DNA of 64,000 nt from Streptomyces sp. SLBN-31 (GTDB taxonomy: Bacteria; Actinomycetota; Actinomycetes; Streptomycetales; Streptomycetaceae), in assembly GCF_006715395.1 (NCBI RefSeq), contig NZ_VFNC01000003.1:1-64000 (forward strand). Reading direction: 5' to 3'. The notes beneath the pieces were generated by a model. The model did not search any database and was not told the origin of the DNA. It saw only the letters and a list, made by a program, of their open reading frames with translations. A program made the position numbers and the translations under genes. This document shows, piece by piece, positions 19,224 through 30,685 of the stretch; the first letter of the stretch is position 1, and the number at the start of each line of letters is the position of its first letter.

Positions 19224-20762
19224 CTAGCCGCGCACCTGTCCGAGCCACTGAAGGGTGCGGCGGATCTCGGCCGCGAGCGGGTGGGCGGGGCCGCGCAGGT
19301 GCTCCACGTCCATCAGCAGGCGCGCGAGCGCGTCGTGCGCGGCGGGGCGGTCGCCGAGGGCGAGGAGGAGGTGGCCGATGCGGCGGCGGACCTCGTGCGA
19401 GAGCTCGGGGTTGCCCGCCGACACGTACTGGTTCTCGTAGTACGGCAGCAGCGCGCGGTACTCCGCGAGCGCCCCCGCCGGATCGCCGAGCGCCTCCAGG
19501 CACTGGGCGGCCTCGTAGCGGAACCGGAGCGACTGCGGGTCGGCCTGCCCGGCCTCGGCGGCGCGTTCGTCGGCGAGACGGCGCAGTTCGGGCAGCGCGC
19601 GCCGGTACTGGCCGTCGTCCATGAGCGTGGCCGCGTACTGCTTGCGGAGGGTGCGGACGACCGGGGAGTGCTCGCCGTGCTGCTCCGCAGCGGCGGGCAG
19701 GATCGCGCCGAGGATGTCGACGGCCTGGGTGATGCGACCCTCGCCGAGGAGGCGCTTGACCTCGTCGACGGCGCGTGCGACGTCCGGTTTCTCGGCGCTC
19801 TCGGGCACGGGCGTGACGGGGGCGGGCTGGGGCGCGGGCGTGCGCGCGCGGTCCGGCCAGGGGGCGTGCGGGCGCAGGAAGGGGCGCGTGGGGTCGAGGG
19901 GCGCCCCCGTGGGCGTCCCGCGCGCGGGCAGGAGCAGCGCCAGGTGCTCGTACACCTCCTGCGCGGACGCCGGGCGATGCTGCGGGTCCTTCGCGAGCAG
20001 GCGCAGGACGAGCGCTTCGAGCGGCTCGGGCACCTCGGGGCGGATACGGCGCACGGGCACCGGGGGCTCGTAGAGGTGCCGGTGCAGCACGCCGAGCGCG
20101 GTGGAGCCGGCGAACGGGACGTCACCACTGAGCAGTTCGTGCAGGAGCACGCCGAGCGCGTACAGGTCGGTGTACGGGCCGACCGCGCCGCCCATCGCCT
20201 GCTCGGGCGCCATGTAGGCGGGCGAGCCGATGGGCGTGCCGGTGTGCGTGAGCCGGGTGGTGTCGGCGTCCATGACGGAGGCCACGCCCAGGTCGAGGAC
20301 GGTGACGGTGCCGTCCTGCTTGACCATCACGTTGCGCGGCTTGAGGTCGCGGTGGACGATCGGCACGGCGTGCACGGCGCTCAGCACGGCGCACAGTTGC
20401 GCGGCCACCGCGACGGCCCACTGCCACGGGTACGGGTCGTGCTCGGCGAGGTGGTCGGAGAGGTCCGCGCCGTCGACGTACTGCATGACGAGGAACAGTT
20501 CCTCGCCCTCGCTGCCCGCGTCGTGCACGGTGACGAGCCCGGGGTGGTCGACCTGCGCGGTCACCCTGCACTCGCGCACGAACCGCCGCCGCAGTTCGTC
20601 GGCCTCCTGGCCCGCCACCTTGTCGGGGCGCAGCAGCTTCACCGCCACGCGCCGGTCGAGCCGTTGGTCGTAGGCCGTCCAGACCTGTCCCATGCCGCCC
20701 TGTCCGATGAGCGTGGACAGTTCGTACCGCCCGGCGACGACGCGTCCTGCCGTCACGGTCAC
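19224..20762 (-). CDS. Soluble Ser/Thr protein kinase with TPR-like C-terminus
   Basis: Hanks-type kinase of about 512 residues. Kinase motifs: glycine loop LIGQGGMGQVW (near residue 20), invariant Lys in AVKLLRP, catalytic loop VHRDLKPRNVMV, metal-binding DLG (in LDLGVASVMD, where DFG is usual), activation-loop GSPAYMAPEQ, and YALGVLLHELLSG. After about residue 275 a Pro-rich linker leads to helical tetratricopeptide-like repeats (DDGQYRRALPELRRLADERAAE ... DPAGALAEYRALLPYYE). No membrane segment or PASTA domain is seen, so it is probably cytosolic. The GTG at 20762 overlaps the stop of the upstream membrane-protein gene (GTGA); a GTG two codons later (20756) with GGAAGG 5 nt before it is an alternative. 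Coupling suggests the membrane protein is its partner or substrate. Confidence 0.9.
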   Translation of the reverse strand: MTVTAGRVVAGRYELSTLIGQGGMGQVWTAYDQRLDRRVAVKLLRPDKVAGQEADELRRRFVRECRVTAQVDHPGLVTVHDAGSEGEELFLVMQYVDGADLSDHLAEHDPYPWQWAVAVAAQLCAVLSAVHAVPIVHRDLKPRNVMVKQDGTVTVLDLGVASVMDADTTRLTHTGTPIGSPAYMAPEQAMGGAVGPYTDLYALGVLLHELLSGDVPFAGSTALGVLHRHLYEPPVPVRRIRPEVPEPLEALVLRLLAKDPQHRPASAQEVYEHLALLLPARGTPTGAPLDPTRPFLRPHAPWPDRARTPAPQPAPVTPVPESAEKPDVARAVDEVKRLLGEGRITQAVDILGAILPAAAEQHGEHSPVVRTLRKQYAATLMDDGQYRRALPELRRLADERAAEAGQADPQSLRFRYEAAQCLEALGDPAGALAEYRALLPYYENQYVSAGNPELSHEVRRRIGHLLLALGDRPAAHDALARLLMDVEHLRGPAHPLAAEIRRTLQWLGQVRG

Positions 20763-21418
20763 CTTCCGCCCTCGTGGTTGCCGTCGCTCCCGCCGGGGTG
20801 CTTGCGCAAGTAGTCGCTGAGCTCGTCGAGTTCGGCGCGCACCTGGTCGATGCGGGCGGGCGCGGGCCGCTGCGGCGGCGCGGGGGCCGTCGCGGGCGGC
20901 TGGGGCACGGGCGTGTGGGAGGCGGGTACGGGGGGCGCGGGCGTGTGGGGCATCGGGGGCGGGGTGTACGGCGGCCGCGGGGTGCTCGGCACGGTCGCCG
21001 CGGTGAACGGCGAGGAGGACTGCGGGTATCCGTAACCCGGCGTCATCGGCGGCTGCCCGGCGCAGGCCGGGCGGCCGGGCCGGCTGAAGTGGCGTATGTC
21101 CGCGTAGAGGAAGTACCCGGCGCAGGCCACCGCGTTCAGCAGGAGGATGCTCATGCCGATGTTGCCGTTCGGGCTGCTGAAGTCGTCGGTGTGGTCGGTG
21201 CTGAGGAAGGCGAAGCTGGTGCCCAGGACCACCACCGAAGCCGCGAAGACCCACCAGTCGACGGCCCGGCGCGTCACGATCGCCGCGCGGAGCGTCGCCA
21301 CCCACGCCAGGAACCCGATGCTCAGGATCGCCACGGCCACGAAGATCACGCGCAGCACGACCAGCACACCCGTCGAGGGTCGCTTCGGCGGAGGCGGCGC
21401 GTAGCCGGGGCCTTGCAT
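20759..21418 (-). CDS. Membrane protein with Pro-rich cytoplasmic tail, coupled to a Ser/Thr kinase
   Basis: Protein of 219 residues, family not recognised. After a short PPPP-containing N-terminus come three probable membrane segments: VLVVLRVIFVAVAILSIGFL, WWVFAASVVVLGTSFAFL and MSILLLNAVACAGYFLY, in the first 110 residues. The remainder is Pro/Thr/Ala-rich (YTPPPMPHTPAPPVPASHTP) and ends in a short helical segment, RIDQVRAELDELSDYLRKHPGG. The long Thr/Ser-Pro tail is the sort of region kinases modify. The stop overlaps the start of the kinase gene. No signal peptide cleavage site is evident. Confidence 0.75.
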   Translation of the reverse strand: MQGPGYAPPPPKRPSTGVLVVLRVIFVAVAILSIGFLAWVATLRAAIVTRRAVDWWVFAASVVVLGTSFAFLSTDHTDDFSSPNGNIGMSILLLNAVACAGYFLYADIRHFSRPGRPACAGQPPMTPGYGYPQSSSPFTAATVPSTPRPPYTPPPMPHTPAPPVPASHTPVPQPPATAPAPPQRPAPARIDQVRAELDELSDYLRKHPGGSDGNHEGGR

Positions 21419-21481
21419 GGCTGCTCCTGGAGGCCTGGTGGGGGCGGACGTGTGTGCCGTGTCCGAGCGTATAGGCCGACA

Positions 21482-21518
21482 AGGACAACCGGTCCGGCTT
21501 GTACCGAACCGTTGTCCT
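21482..21518 (-). terminator. Probable terminator of the methylase gene
   Basis: AGGACAAC (21482-21489) pairs with GTTGTCCT (21511-21518), with further partial pairing inside (21490-21497 with 21504-21510). It lies 46 bp past the methylase stop. Confidence 0.55.
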
Positions 21519-21563
21519 GCTGATCCACTCCGTACGACGGCGCGTGGTCCTGGAGGCGCCGCC

Positions 21564-23762
21564 TCAGCCGTCTCGGCCGGGCGCCACCGTCCCGTCCGTC
21601 AGCCCGTCGTACATACCGCGCACGAGCTGGTCCCCGAGCCGGTTCGCGCGCCTGAGCGCCCGCTCGAACTCGTCGAGTGCGCGGAACCGCGCGCCGTAGC
21701 GCCGTTGTTCGTCGAGCGCGAGCCGGGGCAGTTGGAGCCGGCGCACATCCAGGCGCGTGGCCGTGGAGGCGTAGCTGCTGGCCTGGCGGTTGTTGGCGGT
21801 GCCGCGCAGGAAGCCGGCCAGGAACCAGGGGTCGAGCGCCGTGCGATCGGGGCGCAGAAGAACGAGGTTGCGCCCCAGGGCGGCGCCCCCCGTCGCGTCG
21901 TCGATCACGCGCGCCACCGCGCCACCGCCGAGCACCGGCACGACGACGTCGCCCGGCTCGGTCAGCACGGCCTCCTCGTCGCTCTCGGGAAGCGTGCCGG
22001 AGGGCGCCGTACCGGCGAGCACGTCGTGGTCGGTGAGAACGGGCACACGCGCGTGGCCGCCGTTTCCGCCCGTACGCATCACCAGGGCACCCCCTCGCGC
22101 GAGTTCACCGACGGTCGTGAACGGCCAGCGGGGCGCCGGCTGCGCGGGGTCGGCGGGCGGCGGAGTCAGTTCGACCGTCAGGCGCAGGGTGTCGCCGAGT
22201 CGTTCGCGTACGGCGGTGAGCGCGTCGGTGCCGTCGGCCGCGGTCGGCGGCGGCAGATGGCGGGCCGGCGCGAGGTCGACGTCGTCGTCGAGGAGGTCGA
22301 TGACGGGGAGGGAGCGGGCCAGCCCCGGCCGTTCCTGAAGGGTGCCCGCGCGGTCGAAGGCGCCCCAGGCCTCCAGCACGGCCTCGCGCACCGCCCGCCA
22401 GTCGGGGCCGCCGCGCCCCTCCGTCGCGTACTGCCCGGTGTCGACGAGCAGCACCTCGGGCTGCGCGGGCGCCTTGTCGGGCCGGTGCAGCACCCACAGG
22501 TGGAGCGGGATGTTGTACGGCGGTGCCGCGCCGATCGGCAGTGCGACGACGGCGCGCAGCGCGCCGCGGCGCAGCAGGTCGGCGCGGATACGGCGGCCGG
22601 AGCGGCGGGAGGCGGCGGCGGGCGGCATGAGCAGTACGGCGGTGCCGCCGTCGCGCAGGCGGGCGAGGGCGTGCTGGATCCAGGCGAGCTCGGACTCGTT
22701 GCGGGCGGGGAAGCCGTACTCCCAGCGGGGGTCGTAGGCGAGTTCGTCGTGCCCCCAGTTGCGCTCGTTGAACGGCGGGTGGCACAGGACGGCGTCGGCG
22801 CGCAGGTCGGGGAAGGCGTCGGCGCGCAGGGTGTCGCCGGCGGCGGCGCGCACGGTGGCGCGGGTGTGCAGGGCGAGGCGGAGCGCGGTGAGCGCGGCGA
22901 GGTCGGGGGCGCTGTCCTGGGTGTAGAGCTCCTGGTCGGGGCGGGGGGAGACGGCGCGCAGGAGGGTGCCGGTGCCGCCGGCCGGGTCGAGGAGGGTGCG
23001 GGCCGGGCCGGCCAGGTCGGCCATGAGGCCGGCGAGTTCGGTGGGGGTGAGCGTGTACTGGCGCGGGTTGGCGTCGAGATGCCGACCGAGCAGGAACTCG
23101 AAGGCCTGCCGGGCGCCCAGGTCGGCGGCGAGTTCGGCGGCGCCGCGCAGGAGGGGGGCGGAGGGGAGGAGTTGGGGGCCGGTGGGGGTGTGAACCGCCG
23201 GCGAGGCGTTCACAGCGTGAACCGCAGAGGGGGCGTTCACGCCGTGAACCAACGACGGCGATCTATTCACAGCCTCAGGCGTGCTCGCTCCGGACGGCGG
23301 GTTGACCGGCGACGGCGAGTTCACAGAAACCGGAGCGTTCACAGTGACCGACGCCTTCGCGACCCCCGCGCCGAACCGCGGCACCAGCACTTGCTCCAGC
23401 GCCCCCGGCAGCATCGCGGCCAGCCGCTCGTCCGACCCCGAACCGACCTCGAGCCACACCGTCGGCCGGTCGTGGATGAGCAGCAGTACGCACCCCGCGT
23501 GCGTGAGCGCGGTGACCGGCCCCTCGGGGTGCCCCGCGAGCTGCTGCCAGACGCGTTCGCGCAGCGGGACCTCGGCGAGTTTCCCCTGCTTGCGCAGCCA
23601 GGCCTCGACCTCGGCGAGCGCGAAGGAGGGGCTGGTCTCGGTGCCGCCGACCGGCTTGGGAAAGTCGGCGTGGCGGCGGCGCCAGTTACTGACGGCGGCG
23701 CGGCCGACGCCGGCCAGCCGGGCGATTCCGGCGGCGGTCACCTCTGTCGCGTTGTCCTGCAC
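21564..23762 (-). CDS. HTH - N6-methylase-like - TRD protein with HPPF in place of NPPF
   Basis: A 732-residue protein with three parts. Residues 1-60: a helix-turn-helix (TAAGIARLAGVGRAAVSNWRRRH) with a MerR-like wing. Residues about 190-470: a type I methylase (HsdM-like) domain with SAM motif LLDPAGGTGTLLRAV and catalytic-motif region AVLCHPPFNERNWG. The first residue of the usual (N/D/S)PP(F/Y) motif is His here, which should impair N6-adenine methylation. Residues about 540-732: an HsdS-like target-recognition segment (FTTVGELARGG ... GDVVVPVLGGGAVARVI ... LQLPRLALDEQRRYGARF). The linker (about residues 135-195) is rich in VN, VH and SP. The GTG at 23762 has GAGGGGAG 8 nt upstream. No restriction subunit is nearby, so an epigenetic or DNA-binding regulatory role is more likely than classical restriction. 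Confidence 0.82.
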   Translation of the reverse strand: MQDNATEVTAAGIARLAGVGRAAVSNWRRRHADFPKPVGGTETSPSFALAEVEAWLRKQGKLAEVPLRERVWQQLAGHPEGPVTALTHAGCVLLLIHDRPTVWLEVGSGSDERLAAMLPGALEQVLVPRFGAGVAKASVTVNAPVSVNSPSPVNPPSGASTPEAVNRSPSLVHGVNAPSAVHAVNASPAVHTPTGPQLLPSAPLLRGAAELAADLGARQAFEFLLGRHLDANPRQYTLTPTELAGLMADLAGPARTLLDPAGGTGTLLRAVSPRPDQELYTQDSAPDLAALTALRLALHTRATVRAAAGDTLRADAFPDLRADAVLCHPPFNERNWGHDELAYDPRWEYGFPARNESELAWIQHALARLRDGGTAVLLMPPAAASRRSGRRIRADLLRRGALRAVVALPIGAAPPYNIPLHLWVLHRPDKAPAQPEVLLVDTGQYATEGRGGPDWRAVREAVLEAWGAFDRAGTLQERPGLARSLPVIDLLDDDVDLAPARHLPPPTAADGTDALTAVRERLGDTLRLTVELTPPPADPAQPAPRWPFTTVGELARGGALVMRTGGNGGHARVPVLTDHDVLAGTAPSGTLPESDEEAVLTEPGDVVVPVLGGGAVARVIDDATGGAALGRNLVLLRPDRTALDPWFLAGFLRGTANNRQASSYASTATRLDVRRLQLPRLALDEQRRYGARFRALDEFERALRRANRLGDQLVRGMYDGLTDGTVAPGRDG
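23190..23342. repeat. Array of GTGAAC/GTTCAC hexamers inside the methylase gene
   Basis: Seven GTGAAC or GTTCAC words lie within 153 bp (23190, 23208, 23217, 23235, 23244, 23319, 23337), plus a near copy ATTCAC at 23265. Two pairs form palindromes GTTCAC-N3-GTGAAC (23208-23222 and 23235-23249). In protein they encode VN and VH dipeptides of the linker. Confidence 0.75.
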
Positions 23763-23870
23763 CCGTCGGCTCCCCTCGTCGTCCCCGTGATCCCCGACCT
23801 CTGCGTGTGAGCCGAGCATACCGACGCAGGCAAGATCTACCCCTTCACGCCCGTGTACACATCTCATCTC

Positions 23871-23894
23871 GTGAACCATGTTGACTCGGTTCAC
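23871..23894. promoter_or_regulatory. GTGAAC-N12-GTTCAC palindrome in the divergent promoter region
   Basis: GTGAAC (23871-23876) and GTTCAC (23889-23894) form an inverted repeat between the methylase gene (minus) and the secreted-protein gene (plus). The same hexamers are arrayed inside the methylase gene, so an autoregulatory site is a reasonable guess. Confidence 0.45.
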
Positions 23895-23972
23895 AAGCTC
23901 TGCTGTTATTGACCCATCGAACAGCGGCCGCCGACTAGGAGGCGGCCGCACCGTCCGAGGGGGGACACAGCC

Positions 23973-24680
23973 ATGGGCATGAAGGGCAAGGTCGCACTGG
24001 GGGCCGTCGTCGGGATCGTCGTCATCGGTGCCGTGTCGGCGAACGCCGGCAACAACGGCGACGACAACGGAAAGAGCGGCAGCGACAAGGGCACCTCGGC
24101 CTCCGCCGGCCACGACTCCGACGGCAAGAAGACCGCCAAGGGCAAGGACAGCGGCGGCACGAAGGCCGCCGAGAAGAAGGTCGCCTTCGCCGGGGACGGC
24201 GAGTTCCGCGTCGGCAAGGACATCAAGCCCGGCACCTACCGCACCACCGGCAACAGCGACGGCATGTGCTACTGGGAGCGCGCCAAGGACGCCAAGGGCG
24301 AGATGGACTCGATCCTCGCCAACGACAACGTCACCGGCGCCAGTTACGTGACCGTCAAGGCCACCGACAAGATCTTCAAGTCCAACGGCTGCAAGGACTG
24401 GGAGGCCGTCGAGCTCAAGGCGAAGGCCAAGGGCACGCCCGCCGCCCGGATGGCCGGCGACGGCGGCATGTTCAGAGTCGGCGCCGACATCGCGCCCGGC
24501 ACCTACCGTTCCACCGGCAACACCGACGACTCCTGCTACTGGGAGCGCACCAAGGACGCCAAGGGCGACATGAACTCCATCATCGCCAACAACAACGTCA
24601 GCGGCACGGCCGTCGTCACCATCAGCGCCTCGGACGGCTACTTCAAGACGACCGGCTGCAAGGACTGGAAGAAGGCCTGA
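23973..24680 (+). CDS. Secreted or membrane-anchored protein with two tandem PGTYR/CYWER domains
   Basis: Protein of 235 residues. An N-terminal hydrophobic segment (KVALGAVVGIVVIGAVSANA) acts as signal or anchor; a Lys/Gly/Asp/Ser-rich spacer runs to about residue 65. Two copies of a roughly 75-residue domain follow, each with FRVGxDIxPGTYRxTGN, a Cys in CYWER, a DMxSIxANxNVxG segment and a final Cys in GCKDW; the paired Cys could form a disulphide. The family is familiar from Streptomyces genomes but I know no assigned function. GAGGGGGG lies 8 nt before the ATG at 23973. A 9-bp inverted repeat (23924-23949) precedes it. The next gene, a lipoprotein, follows after 104 bp in the same direction. 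Confidence 0.8.
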   Translation: MGMKGKVALGAVVGIVVIGAVSANAGNNGDDNGKSGSDKGTSASAGHDSDGKKTAKGKDSGGTKAAEKKVAFAGDGEFRVGKDIKPGTYRTTGNSDGMCYWERAKDAKGEMDSILANDNVTGASYVTVKATDKIFKSNGCKDWEAVELKAKAKGTPAARMAGDGGMFRVGADIAPGTYRSTGNTDDSCYWERTKDAKGDMNSIIANNNVSGTAVVTISASDGYFKTTGCKDWKKA

Positions 24681-24784
24681 CCGAACCGGCCAAGCCCGTC
24701 TCCGGCCCCGCAACCGCCCCGCCCCGCCCCGCCCCCCCACACACACTCACCTCCCCTTTCACCACACCCCGTTGAAGGACTGTC

Positions 24785-25513
24785 ATGCGTCTCTCGCCCC
24801 GTGTCGCCACGCTGTTCGCCGTCGCGGCGCTCCCCCTGGCGCTCACCGCCTGTTCCTCCGCTTCGTCCGCCGACTCGTCCTACGACACGGGCACGAGCGC
24901 CAAGCCGGCCAAGGCCAAGGACCTCAACGCCGGTCTGGCCACGGGTACGGAGCTGAAGACGGCGCTGGCTCCCGCGTCGGCCTTCCCGGCCGGGTTCACC
25001 CTCGAGGCCGACGGCGCGTCGGACAGCGGCGGGCAGTTCCTGTCCCCGTCCTCCCGGAAGACCGGCAAGCCGGACTGCACCAAGCTGGAGGCCACGGCCT
25101 GGCTCCAGGTGACCGGCTACGAGGGAGGCGTGTCGTTCGCCCAGGACGACTACGTCAACCAGGACAAGACCGAGGAAATGGCCCAGGAGATCGACGAGTT
25201 CCAGGGCTCGACGGCCGGTGCCGTGATGAAGCAGCTCCAGTCCGTCGCGGCGGAGTGCGCCACGTTCACGGACACGGACGCCCACGCCAAGGTGAAGGTC
25301 GCCGGTGCCGCGACGTCCGGGCTCGGTGACGAGGCCTACACGATGACCCTGACGAGCGGCGCCTGGGAGAACGGGACCACGCTCGTCGCGGCCCGTTCGG
25401 GCAACGCCGTGGTCACCGTGCTGTCCACGGCGGGCAGCGACAACGGCGCCGCGACGGCGAAGAAGCTGACGAGCCGGCTCCTGACGTCCCTGAAGGACCT
25501 GAAGCCCGCCTGA
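24785..25513 (+). CDS. Secreted lipoprotein, function unknown
   Basis: Lipoprotein of 242 residues. Signal peptide MRLSPRVATLFAVAALPLALTAC ends in lipobox LTAC (Cys near residue 23), followed by a Ser-rich spacer. The mature domain (LKTALAPASAFPAGFTLEADGASDSGGQF ... SVAAECATFTDTDAHAKVKVAGAATSGLGDEAYTM ... VVTVLSTAGSDNGAATAKKLTSRLLTSL) resembles the extracellular sensor-like domains of PknH and related actinobacterial lipoproteins, but this is a pattern impression only. GAAGGA lies 6 nt before the ATG. The gene ends at a perfect 20-bp-stem terminator shared with the convergent HNH lipoprotein gene. Confidence 0.8.
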   Translation: MRLSPRVATLFAVAALPLALTACSSASSADSSYDTGTSAKPAKAKDLNAGLATGTELKTALAPASAFPAGFTLEADGASDSGGQFLSPSSRKTGKPDCTKLEATAWLQVTGYEGGVSFAQDDYVNQDKTEEMAQEIDEFQGSTAGAVMKQLQSVAAECATFTDTDAHAKVKVAGAATSGLGDEAYTMTLTSGAWENGTTLVAARSGNAVVTVLSTAGSDNGAATAKKLTSRLLTSLKDLKPA

Positions 25514-25532
25514 TCCACCGCACGTCCCGTAC

Positions 25533-25580
25533 CGGCCCGGCAGGGTGCGCGCTCACCGACGCGCGCACCCTGCCGGGCCG
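25533..25580. terminator. Bidirectional terminator, 20-bp perfect stem
   Basis: 25533-25552 pairs perfectly with 25561-25580 around an 8-nt loop, between the convergent lipoprotein and HNH genes. Confidence 0.88.
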
Positions 25581-25589
25581 CAGGCAATC

Positions 25590-25649
25590 CGCGGAATCGT
25601 ACGAACGCTCCGGTCGGCCGCGCGGAATCGTAGGGACGCTCCGGTCAGC
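25590..25649. repeat. 29-bp imperfect direct repeat overlapping the HNH gene stop
   Basis: Copies at 25590-25618 and 25621-25649 both contain CGCGGAATCGTA, then a variable GAACGCT or GGACGCT block, then CCGGTC; 4 of 29 positions differ. The second copy contains the TGA of the HNH gene and its last codon. Confidence 0.7.
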
Positions 25650-26361
25650 CCGCGTGGAACCGCGCCGGGGCCTCCGTCGGGTTGCCGCCGGCGGGGAGCT
25701 TCTGCCCCGGACACGTCCGGAGCACCTTCTCCATGGCGGCCTTCTCGGCTGCGGTCACCCACAGCTGGTACTTCTTCTTCACCGCGACCTGGGCGGCGAC
25801 GTACGTGCACCGGTACGCCTTGTTCGGGGGCAGCCATGTCGCCGTGTCGCCGTCGCCCTTCGAACGGTTGGTGCTCGCGTCGACCGCTATGAGGTTGAGC
25901 GGGTCGTTGGCGAGGGCTATGCGCTTGCCCGCGTCCCAGTACTTGGCGCCCTTCTGCCAGGCGTCGGAGAGGGGGACGACGTGGTCGATGTCGACGAGGC
26001 TGCGGCCGCGCCGGTAGGTGACCTTCTTGCCGGAGTAGGGGTCCGACTCCAGTACGCCGTACGACACCTTGCAGTGGCCGCCGGTGAACTTCACCTCGTC
26101 CAGGTCCCGTTTGAGGATGTCGTCGCGGGTGTCGCAGGAGTTGGAGTCGGTGTCGGCCCAGGCGGTGCCGAACCGTTCCCGCGAGTAGCCGGTCTTCGGC
26201 GCCCGGCCCTTGACGGTCAGCGACTCGGCCGCCGTGAACGCGGCCCCGCCGCCCCCGGTCTCCCGCGGACCCCCGGTCCCGGTGGTCGTCTCCGCCTTGC
26301 ACCCGGCCACGGCGAACACCAGCACGACGGCAGCCGCGGTCCCGCCCCTCAGACGCCTCAC
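25645..26361 (-). CDS. HNH endonuclease-family lipoprotein (DUF1524-like)
   Basis: Secreted lipoprotein of 238 residues. GTG start at 26361 after GGGGAGGG; signal peptide ends in lipobox VAGC (Cys near residue 20). The mature domain has the HNH/DUF1524 features DIDHVVPLSDAWQKGA (His of the beta-beta-alpha metal fold), LANDPLNLIAVDASTNRSKGDGD (Asn and Lys) and a C-terminal Cys-containing region (YRCTYVAAQVAVKKKYQLWV). This family is common as secreted nucleases in Streptomyces, perhaps used to scavenge DNA from lysed mycelium. It stands alone between two terminators. Confidence 0.9.
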   Translation of the reverse strand: MRRLRGGTAAAVVLVFAVAGCKAETTTGTGGPRETGGGGAAFTAAESLTVKGRAPKTGYSRERFGTAWADTDSNSCDTRDDILKRDLDEVKFTGGHCKVSYGVLESDPYSGKKVTYRRGRSLVDIDHVVPLSDAWQKGAKYWDAGKRIALANDPLNLIAVDASTNRSKGDGDTATWLPPNKAYRCTYVAAQVAVKKKYQLWVTAAEKAAMEKVLRTCPGQKLPAGGNPTEAPARFHAG

Positions 26362-26562
26362 GATGCGTCCCTCCCCTTTGTCACCCCGGTGGGCCCCCGC
26401 ACGGGGCGTTTTCCCTGTACGACTCCGCGCACACCGTAGCGACAGGGCGCACGGGGGCACGCACGAGGGCCGTGCCGGGTTCCGATGGGCGCCCCACGAG
26501 TGGGCATTTGCCTCATACCGGCCGTATCGTCGATTCTGAGTCACCTATGGAAGGAGCTCTGG

Positions 26563-26754
26563 ATGGGCATCTTCGACAGGTTCAAGAGCAACCGCATGGC
26601 GCAGGACAAGGCCAAGGGCATGTCCGACGCCGCGGAGAAGAAGGTCAACGAGAGGACGGGCAACAAGTACGAGAGCCAGGTCGACAAGGGCCAGCAGAGG
26701 CTCGAGGACCAGCTCGGCATGGATCGCGACCGCGACCGCCCCGACCAGCCGTAG
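26563..26754 (+). CDS. MT0933-type antitoxin-like small protein
   Basis: A 63-residue hydrophilic, highly charged protein: MGIFDRFKSNRMAQDKAKG, then an amphipathic Lys/Glu/Asp/Gln region ending GMDRDRDRPDQP. It fits the family named after M. tuberculosis MT0933, annotated as antitoxin of a type II system. AAGGAG lies 8 nt before the ATG at 26563; an upstream in-frame start at 26485 has none. No toxin-sized partner lies beside it: the flanking genes are a secreted HNH protein and mfd. In Streptomyces such proteins are usually orphans and the antitoxin label is unproven. Confidence 0.8.
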   Translation: MGIFDRFKSNRMAQDKAKGMSDAAEKKVNERTGNKYESQVDKGQQRLEDQLGMDRDRDRPDQP

Positions 26755-26802
26755 ACCGGTCCCCGCACGGCCGCTCGCGAACGGCTCGCCACGTACTGAC
26801 GT

Positions 26803-26837
26803 TCAGGCCACCGGCCCTCCAAGGGCCGGTGGCCTGA
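26803..26837. terminator. Bidirectional terminator between antitoxin-like gene and mfd
   Basis: A 16-bp perfect stem (26803-26818 with 26822-26837) and 3-nt loop. Confidence 0.85.
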
Positions 26838-26870
26838 CGCCTGTTCAGGACGGGCGAGGGAGGGGCAGGG

Positions 26871-30401
<3,531 letters not shown>

Positions 30402-30613
30402 TCTGGGCGGCTTTCGTCCGGGGGGTGGGCAACGCGAATCGCCCGACGCGCGCTGCGGGCCGGGGGTACCTCCAGCGTACGTCGCGCTTCGCGGGGGCGC
30501 CGGGGCTGTGGACAACGTCGGTTTCCGGCGTGGCCGGTGTTGGCGGGGGCGCGAACGCCTGCCGGGCTGAGTCGCACCGGTGTGAGGGAGCGAGCCGTGC
30601 GGGCATGGACACA

Positions 30614-30657
30614 GGCCCGGCGCCGGTGAGTCCCCCAGGACTCCCCGGCGCCGGGCC
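30614..30657 (-). terminator. Terminator of the second ABC transporter operon
   Basis: A long hairpin: 30614-30626 with 30645-30657 (13 bp, perfect) and an inner 5-bp stem 30628-30632 with 30639-30643. It lies 29 bp past the permease stop. Confidence 0.85.
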
Positions 30658-30685
30658 GTTCCCCCGCAACCCCCGTATGCGGTGG

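Noticed and set aside
21564..23762. Type I restriction-modification or BREX/Pgl system
   Set aside because: No HsdR, separate HsdS, PglZ or other defence partner is encoded within the neighbouring genes, and the catalytic motif is altered.
21564..24746. Extended start (1060 codons) for the methylase gene
   Set aside because: The extra N-terminus runs antisense through the secreted-protein gene at 23973-24680 and is low complexity; the GTG at 23762 has a good ribosome site and begins the HTH.
26563..26754. Complete toxin-antitoxin pair with the HNH protein
   Set aside because: The HNH protein is an exported lipoprotein in convergent orientation behind its own terminator, which does not fit a type II pair.
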